A stretch of 64,000 nt of DNA from Cupriavidus sp. D384 (GTDB taxonomy: Bacteria; Pseudomonadota; Gammaproteobacteria; Burkholderiales; Burkholderiaceae). The stretch spans positions 28,435-92,434 of the forward strand of contig NZ_BBQI01000126.1 in assembly GCF_001652915.1 (NCBI RefSeq), given 5' to 3'. Shown here piece by piece: positions 18,029 through 26,124 of the stretch (its first letter is position 1; each line of letters starts with the position of its first letter). The notes below the pieces were generated by a model, which did not search any database, was not told the origin of the DNA, and saw only the letters and a program-made list of their open reading frames with translations. The position numbers were made by a program, and so were the translations under genes.

Positions 18029-19001
18029 ACTGCATATGGTGGAGGCGGTCAACCTGGCGCTGGCCCACGCGCTGGAGCACGACCCCGACGTGGTGCTGCT
18101 GGGCGAGGACATCGGCGTCAACGGCGGCGTGTTCCGCTCGACGGTCGGCCTGCAGCAGCGCTTTGGCGAGGCGCGCGTCGTCGACACGCCGCTGGCCGAG
18201 GGCGGCATCGTCGGCGCGGCCATCGGCATGGCGGCGATGGGGCTCAAGCCGGTGGCCGAGATCCAGTTCGCGGGCTTTATCTATCCGGCCATCGACAACA
18301 TCCTGAACCACGCCGGGCACCTGCGGCATCGCACCCGCGGCCGGCTCAGCTGCCCGCTGGTGGTACGCGCGCCCAGCGGCGCCGGCATCCACGCGCCCGA
18401 GCACCATTCCGAAAGCCCCGAGGCGCTGTTCGCGCATATTCCGGGGCTGCGCGTGGTCATGCCATCGTCGCCGGCCCGCGCCTATGGCCTGCTGCTGGCC
18501 GCCATCCGCGACCCCGATCCCGTGATCTTCTTCGAGCCAACCCGGCTCTATCGCCTGTTCCGGCAGGAGGTGGAGGACACCGGCGAGGCGCTGCCGCTCG
18601 ATGCCTGCTTCACGCTGCGCGACGGCACAGATATCACATTGGTCAGCTGGGGCGCCATGGTGCAGGAAACCCTGGCCGCCGCCGACCAGCTGGCCGACGA
18701 TGGCATCTCCGCGGCCGTGATCGACGTCGCCACGCTCAAGCCGCTGGACATGGAGACCATCCTGGAATCGGTGGCACAGAGCGGCCGCTGCGTGATCGTG
18801 CACGAGGCCCCGCGCACGGCCGGTGTCGGGGCCGAGATCGCCGCGAACCTGGCCGATGCCGGGCTCTATTCGCTCAGCGCGCCGGTGCAGCGCGTGACCG
18901 GCTACGACACCGTGGTGCCGCTGGCACGGCTGGAGCACAGCTACCTGCCGTCGGTGGCGCAGATCGTGGATGCGGCGCGGCGCGCGCTCGACGCCGGCTA
19001 G
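18021..19001 (+). CDS. pdhB: 2-oxoacid (pyruvate-type) dehydrogenase E1 component, beta subunit
   Basis: 326 residues. Transketolase-like pyrimidine-binding domain (LLGEDIGVNGGVFRSTVGL, DTPLAEGGIVGAAIGMA) and C-terminal transketolase domain (VIDVATLKPLDMETILES, VIVHEAPRTAGVGAEIAA). Starts inside the last codons of E1alpha, so the two subunits are translationally coupled, as expected for an alpha2beta2 enzyme. Confidence 0.95.
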   Translation: MAELHMVEAVNLALAHALEHDPDVVLLGEDIGVNGGVFRSTVGLQQRFGEARVVDTPLAEGGIVGAAIGMAAMGLKPVAEIQFAGFIYPAIDNILNHAGHLRHRTRGRLSCPLVVRAPSGAGIHAPEHHSESPEALFAHIPGLRVVMPSSPARAYGLLLAAIRDPDPVIFFEPTRLYRLFRQEVEDTGEALPLDACFTLRDGTDITLVSWGAMVQETLAAADQLADDGISAAVIDVATLKPLDMETILESVAQSGRCVIVHEAPRTAGVGAEIAANLADAGLYSLSAPVQRVTGYDTVVPLARLEHSYLPSVAQIVDAARRALDAG

Positions 19002-19024
19002 GCACAGCCAACCAGGAGACAACG

Positions 19025-20158
19025 ATGCGGATCTTCAAGCTGCCCGACCTGGGCGAAGGCCTGCAGGAAGCCGAGATCGTGACGTGGCACGTGAAACCCG
19101 GCGATACCATCCAGGCCGACCAGCCGCTGCTGTCGGTGGAAACCGCCAAGGCCATCGTCGAAATCCCGTCGCCGTTCGGCGGGCAGGTGTCGAAGCTGTT
19201 CGCGCAGCCCGGAGACATCGTCCACCTGGGCGCCCCGCTGGTGGGCTTCGAGGGCGCCGGCGCGGCCGACGATGCGGGCACCGTGGTCGGCAACGTCAAG
19301 GTGGGCACCCACGTGGTGCGCGAAGGCGAGACGCGCGTGGGGGCCACCGGCATCCAGGGCGGCCATGGCCTCAAGGCCACGCCCGCGGTGCGCGCGCTGG
19401 CGCGCAAGCTGTCGGTGGACCTTGCCATGGTGACGCCGTCGGGCCGCGACGGCGTGATCACCGCCACCGACGTGCAGCGGGTGGCCACGACGCTGGCGGA
19501 GATCGGCCCCGCCGAAGTGGTGCGCGGCGTGCGGCGTGCCATGGCCCAGAACATGGCCCGGGCGCAAAGCGAGGTTGCGGCGGCCACGGTCATGGACGAC
19601 GCCGACCTGCACGCCTGGCAAACCGTGGGCACCACGGCCAGCGGGCATGACATCACGATCCGCCTGGTACGGGCACTGGTGGCCGGGGTACGGGCCGAGC
19701 CCGCGCTGAATGCCTGGTACGAAGGCCGCACCGGCCGCCGTCACCTGCTGGAACGCATCGACGTGGGCATCGCGGCGGACCTGCCCGAAGGGCTGTTCGT
19801 GCCGGTGCTGCGCAACGTGGGCAAGCGCGATGCGGCCGACCTGCGCAACGGGCTGGACCGCATGCGGGCCGACATCAAGGCGCGTACCATCGCCCCCGAG
19901 GAAATGCGCGGCAATACCATCACGCTGTCGAACTTCGGCATGATTGCCGGCCGCTATGCAGCACCGATCGTGGTGCCGCCCACGGTAGCCATCCTGGGCG
20001 CCGGCCGCATCCGTGACGAAGTGGTGGCCGCCGGGGGGCTCCCCGCCGTGCATCGCGTGATGCCGCTGTCGCTGACGTTCGACCATCGCGTGGTCACCGG
20101 CGGCGAGGCGGCGCGCTTCCTGCGGGCGGTCATCGCCGACCTGGAGCGCCCGGACTAG
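19025..20158 (+). CDS. pdhC: Dihydrolipoamide acyltransferase, E2 component
   Basis: 377 residues. One lipoyl domain with lipoyl lysine K42 in VETAKAIVEIP, a peripheral-subunit-binding domain (KATPAVRALARKLSVDLAMV then GRDGVITATDV), and a catalytic domain ending with FDHRVVTGGEAARFL, which holds the catalytic His. The catalytic domain is compact. It lies 23 bp after E1beta. No E3 (dihydrolipoyl dehydrogenase) gene follows, so the complex must borrow E3 from elsewhere on the genome. The gene after it is a peroxiredoxin. Confidence 0.93.
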   Translation: MRIFKLPDLGEGLQEAEIVTWHVKPGDTIQADQPLLSVETAKAIVEIPSPFGGQVSKLFAQPGDIVHLGAPLVGFEGAGAADDAGTVVGNVKVGTHVVREGETRVGATGIQGGHGLKATPAVRALARKLSVDLAMVTPSGRDGVITATDVQRVATTLAEIGPAEVVRGVRRAMAQNMARAQSEVAAATVMDDADLHAWQTVGTTASGHDITIRLVRALVAGVRAEPALNAWYEGRTGRRHLLERIDVGIAADLPEGLFVPVLRNVGKRDAADLRNGLDRMRADIKARTIAPEEMRGNTITLSNFGMIAGRYAAPIVVPPTVAILGAGRIRDEVVAAGGLPAVHRVMPLSLTFDHRVVTGGEAARFLRAVIADLERPD

Positions 20159-20311
20159 GGAGTGACGCACGCGATACCGGGCAAGCTTCCGCCATCGGCA
20201 GGAGCGCATTCGTCACCGGCTGTTCCTATACTGGATAGCCCCGGCGCGACGGCTACCGCGCGTGCCGGACCTCCCATCCATCACTGCATTCCACCCTGAA
20301 GGAGCCAGACC

Positions 20312-20968
20312 ATGGCCATCCGCATTGGCGAGACCGCCCCGGATTTCACCGCAGAGACCACCGAGGGCAAGATCAACTTCCACGAATGGATCGGCGACAG
20401 CTGGGCCATCCTGTTCTCGCATCCGAAGGATTTCACGCCGGTCTGCACCACCGAACTGGGCTACATGGCCAAGCTGAAGCCCGAGTTCGACAAGCGCAAT
20501 ACCAAGATCATCGGCCTGTCGATCGACCCCGTGGGCGACCATTCGCGCTGGGCCAAGGACATCGAGGAAACGCAGGGCACCGCGGTGAACTACCCGATGA
20601 TCGGCGACCACGACCTGGCGGTAGCCAAGCTCTACGACATGATCCACCCCGAGGCCAGCGGCGGCGGCCCTCGCACCGCCGTGGACAACGCCACGATCCG
20701 CTCGGTGTTCTGGATCGGCCCCGACAAGAAGATCAAGGCCATGCTGGTCTATCCCATGAGCGCCGGCCGCAATTTCGACGAGGTACTGCGCCTGCTCGAT
20801 TCGCTGCAGCTCAACGCCAAGCACACGGTCGCCACGCCCGTGAACTGGAAACCCGGCGACGACGTGATTATCCCCACATCGGTTTCCGATGAAGATGCGA
20901 AGAAAAAATATCCGGACGGATTCAAGACGCTGAAGCCGTATCTGCGTACGGTGGCGCAACCGAAGTAA
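20312..20968 (+). CDS. 1-Cys peroxiredoxin (Prx6 type)
   Basis: 218 residues. The peroxidatic site is FSHPKDFTPVCTTELG with C45, and this is the only cysteine in the protein, so it must be reduced by an outside thiol. The long C-terminal arm (VNWKPGDDVIIP ... PDGFKTLKPYLRTV) is typical of Prx6. It reduces H2O2 and alkyl peroxides in the cytoplasm. GAAGGAG lies 10 bp before the ATG. It has its own 153-bp upstream region and a perfect hairpin 14 bp after the stop. Confidence 0.96.
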   Translation: MAIRIGETAPDFTAETTEGKINFHEWIGDSWAILFSHPKDFTPVCTTELGYMAKLKPEFDKRNTKIIGLSIDPVGDHSRWAKDIEETQGTAVNYPMIGDHDLAVAKLYDMIHPEASGGGPRTAVDNATIRSVFWIGPDKKIKAMLVYPMSAGRNFDEVLRLLDSLQLNAKHTVATPVNWKPGDDVIIPTSVSDEDAKKKYPDGFKTLKPYLRTVAQPK

Positions 20969-20981
20969 ATCAGTCCGGAGT

Positions 20982-20999
20982 CACTCATCAGGATGAGTG
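20982..20999 (+). terminator. Hairpin CACTCATC-AG-GATGAGTG after the peroxiredoxin gene
   Basis: Perfect 8-bp arms with 2 bp between them, 14 bp after the TAA. No T-tract follows, so it may be a Rho-type or RNA-stabilising 3' hairpin and not an intrinsic terminator. Confidence 0.45.
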
Positions 21000-21036
21000 C
21001 CCGGTGCGGTATACCTGTTTGAGTTAGTCCATCTGG

Positions 21037-21056
21037 CCTGTGGAACTATCCACAGG
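21037..21056. repeat. Inverted repeat CCTGTGGA-ACTA-TCCACAGG
   Basis: Perfect 8-bp arms. The right arm region reads CTATCCACA, one base from the DnaA consensus TTATCCACA. GTGGATAA at 21060-21067, on the other strand, is also one base from the consensus. Confidence 0.6.
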
Positions 21057-21198
21057 TTGCGTGGATAATCGCCCTCTTGACAGCCCGCAAACCCGCGCCA
21101 GCATTGAGGGGAGCTGGACTGCCTTTTTTTTGGGCAAATGCCGGTGCGGGGGATTTATTGCCTTCGGCGACGATTTATGCAGGGCGCTGCAGGACGTG

Positions 21199-21235
21199 AA
21201 AAAGAGAATCCCCTCGCCCACTTGTGGGAGAGGGG
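21199..21235 (-). terminator. Probable intrinsic terminator of cheV
   Basis: On the minus strand, downstream of the CheV stop, CCCCTC-TCCCAC-AA-GTGGGC-GAGGGG forms an 11-bp stem with one mismatch (21210-21235), followed by ATTCTCTTTTT. It also belongs to the GGGAGAGGGG palindrome group. Confidence 0.55.
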
Positions 21236-21305
21236 TCGGGGCAGAAGGGATGGCCGCTCAAGATGCGGCCGGTTGCAATTCGAATTGCTGCGCCCGCTTC
21301 CCTGG

Positions 21306-21332
21306 CCCCTCTGCCGTTTCGCGGGAGAGGGG
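21306..21332. repeat. Extragenic palindrome CCCCTCT...AGAGGGG
   Basis: 7-bp perfect outer arms (21306-21312 and 21326-21332) with partly paired inner bases, close to the element at 21210 and similar to the one at 34671. Confidence 0.5.
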
Positions 21333-21355
21333 ATATCCAGCGGCGCCAACGCGCG

Positions 21356-22318
21356 TTACGGATGCCGCGCCAGCACGCCGCGGATCGTATCGGCCAGGTC
21401 CTTTGCCAGGAATTTCGACACGTAGGCGTCTGCGCCCACCTTGCGGACGTGTTCCTCGCTGGCCTCGCCCGACAGCGACGAGTGGATGATCACCGGCAGC
21501 GACTTCAGCCGTGCATCGGCCTTGATCTTGCGCGTCAGCGTGAAGCCGTCCATCTCGGGCATTTCCAGGTCGGTCAGCACCAGCGCCACTTCGTCGCGGA
21601 TCGGCCGGCCCTGGCTGGCCGTCAGTTCGGCGATCTGCCCCAGCATCTCCCAGGCTTCCTGCCCGGTCTTGGTCATCACCACCTGCACGCCCATCGCCTT
21701 CAGGCCGTTTTCGATCAGGCCGCGCGCCAGCGCCGAGTCGTCGGCGCACAGAATCTTGCTGCCCGGGCGCAGGTTCAGTTGCGGGCCCACCGTGGCGGGG
21801 TCGACGTCCGGCTGGCGGGTCGGCAGTACGTCGCGCAGGATCTGCTCGACATCCAGCACCTGCACCAGGCGCGGGTTGTCGCCGCCGACATCGAGCTTGG
21901 CGATGCTGGTCACCAGCCCGCCCTTGACGCTGTTCTCGGCCGAGATCACCTGGCTCCAGTCCAGTCGTACGATCTCTTCGACGGCCTCGACCGCAAAGCC
22001 CTGGGTCGAACGTGCATACTCGGTCACCAGCATGATGTTCAGGCCCGACTTCGGCGAGCATTCCAGCAGGCGCGGCAGGTCGATGACCGGAATCACCTGG
22101 CCGCGGATGTCGGCCATGCCCAGGATCGACGGCTCGGCCCCCACCACCGTGGTGACCGGCGGCATGACCAGGATTTCCCGGACCTTGAAAACGTTGATGC
22201 CGAACAGTTCGGACTGTCCGCTATGCGTCGCATCGCCAAGTCGGAACAACAGCAACTCGAACTGGTTGTTGTTGGTCAGGTTGGTGCGCTCGTCGATGTC
22301 TCTCATCGCGCTGGTCAT
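21356..22318 (-). CDS. cheV: Chemotaxis protein CheV (CheW-receiver fusion)
   Basis: 320 residues. N-terminal CheW-like coupling domain (FELLLFRLGDATHSGQSELFG, VRGQVIPVIDLP-type core) then a receiver domain with acidic pocket LCADDSALARG, phospho-acceptor Asp in LVLTDLEMPEMDGF and the conserved lysine in YVSKF. CheV couples chemoreceptors to CheA and may act as a phosphate sink. ATG at 22318 follows GGAG. It is monocistronic, with no other chemotaxis genes in the window. Confidence 0.95.
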   Translation of the reverse strand: MTSAMRDIDERTNLTNNNQFELLLFRLGDATHSGQSELFGINVFKVREILVMPPVTTVVGAEPSILGMADIRGQVIPVIDLPRLLECSPKSGLNIMLVTEYARSTQGFAVEAVEEIVRLDWSQVISAENSVKGGLVTSIAKLDVGGDNPRLVQVLDVEQILRDVLPTRQPDVDPATVGPQLNLRPGSKILCADDSALARGLIENGLKAMGVQVVMTKTGQEAWEMLGQIAELTASQGRPIRDEVALVLTDLEMPEMDGFTLTRKIKADARLKSLPVIIHSSLSGEASEEHVRKVGADAYVSKFLAKDLADTIRGVLARHP

Positions 22319-22796
22319 GCTCTGGCTCCGCTTCGGCTCGGTATGTGTGGATATGGGTGTTGCCAAGGGGCTATCGGCGCCCCAGCCGTGACCTTTAGCC
22401 TGACATGCGCCACCGGCCCCCGTTGTGACGCATCGGTGGCCTCCGTGACTGCACTTCAGCGCCGATACAGTGTGCCGGCAGGCCATTGAGGGAAATCCCT
22501 GAGCCGTTCCAGGCACCGGCCAGCCGTGGTTATTCGGTCGACGGCATGTTCCGCATGTCGCACCAATGATGAACATGGCGGATGGCTCGCCTACCTTTGA
22601 GCCTCGCCGGATCCCGCCCGTCAGAGGCAGTGGACCGGCACCCGGCCCGAGTGGCCGGACACCGAGGAACGAGACACCCGCACCCCTTGCCGATGCCAAC
22701 GGGAACTCCGCCCTCGCACACCCGGAACCACGTGAGACGAGGCTGACGCCCGATCCGTACGCGGACGCGCGCAGCGCCCCTGCAAGGAGACAGACC

Positions 22797-24179
22797 ATGA
22801 TCGAACAGCCGTATCCGTCCGTAACGGACGTGGACGCTGCGCCGCCGCAGGCCAGCGGCAAGCTCGACCAGTATTTCGAGATCAGTTCACGCGGCAGCAC
22901 GCAGCGCCGCGAGGTGCTGGCTGGCGTGACCACCTTCATGGCGATGGTCTATGCCGTGTTCGTCGTGCCCGGGATGCTGGGCAAGGCAGGCTTCGACACC
23001 AGTGCCGTGTTCGTGGCCGTCTGCCTGACCACGGCATTCGGCTCGCTGCTGATGGGCCTGTGGGCCAGGCTGCCGATTGCCATCGGCTGCGCCATTTCGC
23101 TGACGGCCTTCATGGCCTTCGGCCTGGTGCTGGGCCAGAAGCTGTCGCCCGCCGTGGCGCTTGGTGCGGTATTCCTGATGGGCGTGGTGTTCACGGCCAT
23201 CTCGGTGACCGGCGTGCGCTCGTGGATCCTGCGCAACCTGCCTGCTGGCGTGGCACACGGCGCGGGTATCGGCATCGGCCTGTTCCTGTTGCTGATCGCA
23301 TCCAATGACGTGGGCCTGGTAGTGAAGAACCCCGGCCCCGGACTGCCGGTGGCGCTGGGCCACATCACGGCGTTCCCGGTGATGATGTCCGTGCTGGGCC
23401 TGGCCGCGATCTTCGGGCTGGAGCGCCGCCGCGTGCCGGGCGGCATCCTGCTGGTGATCGTCGCGATCTCCGCGCTGGGCCTGTTGTTCGACCCGGCGGT
23501 GAAGTACACCGGCGTGTTCGCGCTGCCGTCGCTGTCCGCACCGGGGCACGCGTCTCTGATCGGCACCATGGACATTCGCGGCGCGCTGTCGGCCGCCGTG
23601 CTGCCCAGCGTGCTGGCACTGGTGATGACCGCGGTCTTCGATGCCACCGGCACGATCCGCGCCGTGGCCGGCCAGGCCAACCAGCTCGACGCCACCGGCC
23701 GCATTCACAACGGCGGCCGCGCACTGACGGCCGACTCGGTCAGCTCGATCTTCTCGGCATGCTTTGGCGGCGCACCGGCTGCGGCCTATATCGAATCCAC
23801 CGTTGGCGTGGCCGCTGGCGCGCGCACCGGCCTGGCTGCCGTCACCGTCGGCCTGCTGTTCCTGGCGGTGATGTTCTTCTCGCCACTGGCCGGCCTGGTG
23901 CCGTCGTACGCCACGGCGCCCGCGCTGATGTACGTGGGCCTGCTGATGCTGTCCAGCGTGTCGCGCCTTCACATGGATGACATGGTCGACTCGCTGTCCG
24001 GCCTGGTCTGCGCCGTGTTCATCGTGCTGACCTGCAATATCGTCACCGGCATCATGCTCGGCTTCTGCACGCTGGTTATCGGCCGCATCGTCGCGGGCGA
24101 ATGGCGCAAGCTCAATGTCGGCACCGTGGCCATTGCAGTGGCGCTGGCCGCTTTCTATGCAGGAGGCTGGGCCATCTGA
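22797..24179 (+). CDS. NCS2-family purine permease (AzgA-like)
   Basis: 460 residues with about 12-14 membrane helices. Begins with the AzgA-type block RREVLAGVTTFMAMVYAVFV and VPGMLGKAGFD, and continues with LPIAIGCAISLTAFMAFGLV, FDATGTIRAVAGQANQLD and the SVSSIFSACFGGAPAAAYIE substrate-site region. The family imports adenine, guanine or hypoxanthine by proton symport. AGGAGA precedes the ATG at 22797; a longer in-frame extension has no such support. It is followed by a clear terminator. Confidence 0.92.
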   Translation: MIEQPYPSVTDVDAAPPQASGKLDQYFEISSRGSTQRREVLAGVTTFMAMVYAVFVVPGMLGKAGFDTSAVFVAVCLTTAFGSLLMGLWARLPIAIGCAISLTAFMAFGLVLGQKLSPAVALGAVFLMGVVFTAISVTGVRSWILRNLPAGVAHGAGIGIGLFLLLIASNDVGLVVKNPGPGLPVALGHITAFPVMMSVLGLAAIFGLERRRVPGGILLVIVAISALGLLFDPAVKYTGVFALPSLSAPGHASLIGTMDIRGALSAAVLPSVLALVMTAVFDATGTIRAVAGQANQLDATGRIHNGGRALTADSVSSIFSACFGGAPAAAYIESTVGVAAGARTGLAAVTVGLLFLAVMFFSPLAGLVPSYATAPALMYVGLLMLSSVSRLHMDDMVDSLSGLVCAVFIVLTCNIVTGIMLGFCTLVIGRIVAGEWRKLNVGTVAIAVALAAFYAGGWAI

Positions 24180-24220
24180 ACAGACGGCCACGCCCCGATT
24201 ACCCGATAGCGTGCCGTCGC

Positions 24221-24250
24221 CGGTCGATTGGCATCGATTGCCATCGATTG
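24221..24250. repeat. 10-bp tandem repeat, three copies
   Basis: CGGTCGATTG, GCATCGATTG and CCATCGATTG follow one another without gaps; the TCGATTG core is constant. Confidence 0.7.
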
Positions 24251-24304
24251 CCGTGGCGGCACCAGCGAAGTCTCCTCCACCTGGGATAACCGGTGGATTT
24301 CCAG

Positions 24305-24336
24305 GCCCTCGGGACTTTCCCCCGGGGGCTTTTTTT
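24305..24336 (+). terminator. Intrinsic terminator downstream of the NCS2 permease
   Basis: GGCCCTCGGGA pairs with TCCCCCGGGGGC across a short CTT loop and is followed directly by seven T. It lies 125 bp after the permease stop. Confidence 0.8.
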
Positions 24337-24363
24337 AATGGCACGGCGCGCGTGTCATCGCTA

Positions 24364-24377
24364 TCCCGTCGACGGGA
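24364..24377. repeat. 14-bp perfect palindrome TCCCGTCGACGGGA
   Basis: Self-complementary with no spacer, in the non-coding stretch before the H-NS-like gene. The function is unknown; a protein site is possible. Confidence 0.4.
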
Positions 24378-24931
24378 AAATCCAGGCTGCGGTGAATCCG
24401 CCTGCGTGACATATCGGATCAAGTTTCCCAACCCTGCCGTCAGTCCCAATTGGACAGGGGCTATTTGGCAGCGCCATTCGGCACCAGGTTCCGGAATCCC
24501 GCCCCCGAAAGCGTAACAAAAATATCATTGCTGACAACAATGCAAGTTGCCGGGTCCATTGTGCGCAAATTCCGAATGGAAGCCACCGCCTTCGCCGGGT
24601 AAAAATCGCCATCGATTTTTCGGGACGGCATATCGGCGGATTTACGAATATTCGGCGCCACGAGGTTGCTTCCGATTACCGATTCTGGTTAGGATGCGGA
24701 CCTGCGCCACTGGCAAAATGCCGAGCCGGTGCCAAAGCAATCAGGAACAATCCGATAAGAAGGCGGGATGGCATGCTGACATGGTGCCAACCAGGTCACG
24801 ATTTTGTTGCGTTTCACGTTTGAATTCGCGTTTGAATCGTGCTTTTTCGGATAATTCTTGTAATATTTTTGTTATGCGGATCGCATTGCAGCCGTACGCA
24901 ACGCGCCGCCAATCTGAACGGGGATCCAGAA

Positions 24932-25249
24932 ATGCCAACTTACAAGCAACTGCTGGCTGAAAAAGAAGCACTGGAAGCAAAGCTCAGCGAAGTGCGCGCC
25001 AATGAGGTGGCCAGCGTGATCGAGCAGATTCGCCAACTGATGGCCGATTATGATCTGACCGCCGAAGATATCGCCCCGAAACGCCGTCGCGGTCGTCCGG
25101 CCGGTAGTGGTGCGGCACGCAAGCCGGCGGCGTCGGCCCTGCCGCCCAAGTATCGCGACCCGAAGACCGGCAAGACCTGGTCGGGCCGCGGCCGTGCACC
25201 GGCATGGCTGGGCAAGCGCCCCGAGCGCTTCCTGATCGAACAGGCCTGA
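24932..25249 (+). CDS. H-NS-like histone family protein
   Basis: 105 residues. An N-terminal coiled coil (about 3-35: YKQLLAEKEALEAKLSEVRA) for oligomerisation, a linker with an AT-hook-like RRRGRPAGS, and the C-terminal H-NS DNA-binding core YRDPKTGKTWSGRGRAPAWL. It silences or organises AT-rich DNA. Its own upstream region is the most AT-rich part of the window, so autoregulation is plausible. The ATG at 24932 is preceded by a GGGGATCC context; longer in-frame extensions are not family-like. Confidence 0.95.
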   Translation: MPTYKQLLAEKEALEAKLSEVRANEVASVIEQIRQLMADYDLTAEDIAPKRRRGRPAGSGAARKPAASALPPKYRDPKTGKTWSGRGRAPAWLGKRPERFLIEQA

Positions 25250-25265
25250 TCCTGCATGGATTCGC

Positions 25266-25289
25266 GGGACGCGCCGCTTAGCGCGTCCC
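25266..25289. terminator. Bidirectional hairpin between convergent genes
   Basis: GGGACGCGC (25266-25274) pairs perfectly with GCGCGTCCC (25281-25289). The 6-base loop contains the TAA stop of the minus-strand lipoprotein gene. There is no T-tract on either side. Confidence 0.5.
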
Positions 25290-25889
25290 CGCTCCTGCCC
25301 CCGTCCCAGCCTTCGGTACTCCCCCTGCTCCGGCATCGCACAGGTATTCCGGCCTCAGCGCCCTGAACCCCTGCTGCGTAGGCTCCTGCACCACCGTTGC
25401 CCCCCCGTCCGCATCCGGCTGCAGCCGCAACACGCGCGCCGTGCATTGCGTGGCGGCGTCGTCGCGCATATACCGGATCTCATATTGCCCGCTGACCTGC
25501 GGGACGAACGACACCCCTGCCGCGCAGCGCGCATCGTCGGCCGGCGGCGCGGCGTACGACGTCACCGCGACATAAATTCGCTTGCCGGGCAGGACCTTGC
25601 GCTCGCGCGTGCGCGACGGCGGCTCCGGCGGAATACCGGCCATGTCCAGCGTCGAGTCGCGCCCCATCGATGCCAGCTGCTTGCCCATGCCGGCCAGCAC
25701 CTGCGGACGCGGCGATGGACACTTCGCTGGGTCCAGCACGTTGAAGGTCGTCCGGTCGTCGGTACTGGTCATCAGGCGTACGCTGGCATAGGGCACGTCT
25801 GACGGAACGCGGTAATATGACACGCAGCCCCCCAGCGGCAAGGCCAGGGCGACGGCAACAGGCACGGCGGCAAGCGGAATCCTGCACAT
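25278..25889 (-). CDS. Predicted lipoprotein, function unknown
   Basis: 203 residues. Begins MCRIPLAAVPVAVALALPLGGC, a signal peptide with lipobox LGGC, so Cys22 would be lipidated. The rest is a soluble domain rich in Pro and charged residues with four further Cys (AKCPSP, DARCAAG, TQCTAR, YLCDAG), possibly two disulfides. I do not recognise a family. The ATG at 25889 is preferred to an in-frame start 15 codons upstream because it gives a proper signal peptide. It converges with the H-NS-like gene and shares a hairpin with it. Confidence 0.75.
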   Translation of the reverse strand: MCRIPLAAVPVAVALALPLGGCVSYYRVPSDVPYASVRLMTSTDDRTTFNVLDPAKCPSPRPQVLAGMGKQLASMGRDSTLDMAGIPPEPPSRTRERKVLPGKRIYVAVTSYAAPPADDARCAAGVSFVPQVSGQYEIRYMRDDAATQCTARVLRLQPDADGGATVVQEPTQQGFRALRPEYLCDAGAGGVPKAGTGAGAGTR

Positions 25890-25976
25890 AGCGGACGCGA
25901 AGCTGACAGTTGACCGAGGTTGGTGCCAGAGCATAGCCTTTCAGCGGCCGCGCGGACGTGGGCTGGACCACGTTGG

Positions 25977-26003
25977 GGATATCCACAGTTTCTGTGGATA
26001 TCC
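25977..26003. repeat. 27-bp perfect inverted repeat with TATCCACAG arms
   Basis: GGATATCCACAG (25977-25988), spacer TTT, CTGTGGATATCC (25992-26003). It lies 88 bp upstream of the lipoprotein gene and 121 bp after the LysR gene. The 3-base spacer and lack of a T-tract argue against a terminator; an operator is more likely. Each arm contains ATATCCACA, one base from a DnaA box. Confidence 0.65.
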
Positions 26004-26124
26004 TGCCATCCCGACCCGCCGAGGCCCAGTCTGTGCGGCATCGCACCGGACTGCCCAAGAATTAGGCAACCACCCCGCCGCGCAAACCGCTTCCCGACAC
26101 ACGGCCGCAACAAAGGACTCTAGG

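Larger units (their letters stand above)
20969..21355. other. 387-bp intergenic region rich in inverted repeats
   Basis: Lies between the convergent peroxiredoxin and CheV genes. It holds a hairpin at 20982-20999, an inverted repeat at 21037-21056, a T8 run at about 21124, a probable CheV terminator at 21199-21235, and a GGGAGAGG-type palindrome at 21306-21332. I see no convincing gene in it. Confidence 0.7.
24180..24931. other. 752-bp intergenic region, AT-rich towards the H-NS-like gene
   Basis: Holds a 10-bp tandem repeat (24221-24250), an intrinsic terminator (24305-24336), and a 14-bp palindrome (24364-24377). It also has a long stretch of distinctly lower GC from about 24500 to 24900, with repeated CGTTTGAAT units at about 24818 and 24830 and GATAAT/TAATAT elements at 24850-24866. 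The AT-rich part is probably the promoter region of the H-NS-like gene. I see no credible gene in it. Confidence 0.65.

Noticed and set aside
22887..24449. A 520-codon antisense frame opposite the NCS2 permease
   Set aside because: His/Gln/Arg-rich translation without motifs; the sense gene has a clear start, ribosome site and terminator.
24361..24661. Short frames in the AT-rich stretch before the H-NS-like gene
   Set aside because: They lack ribosome sites, overlap each other on both strands and match nothing; the stretch is better read as a control region.
21037..26003. Near-DnaA boxes as evidence for a replication origin
   Set aside because: Only a few imperfect boxes, no AT-rich unwinding element beside them, and no dnaA, dnaN, parAB or rep gene in the window.
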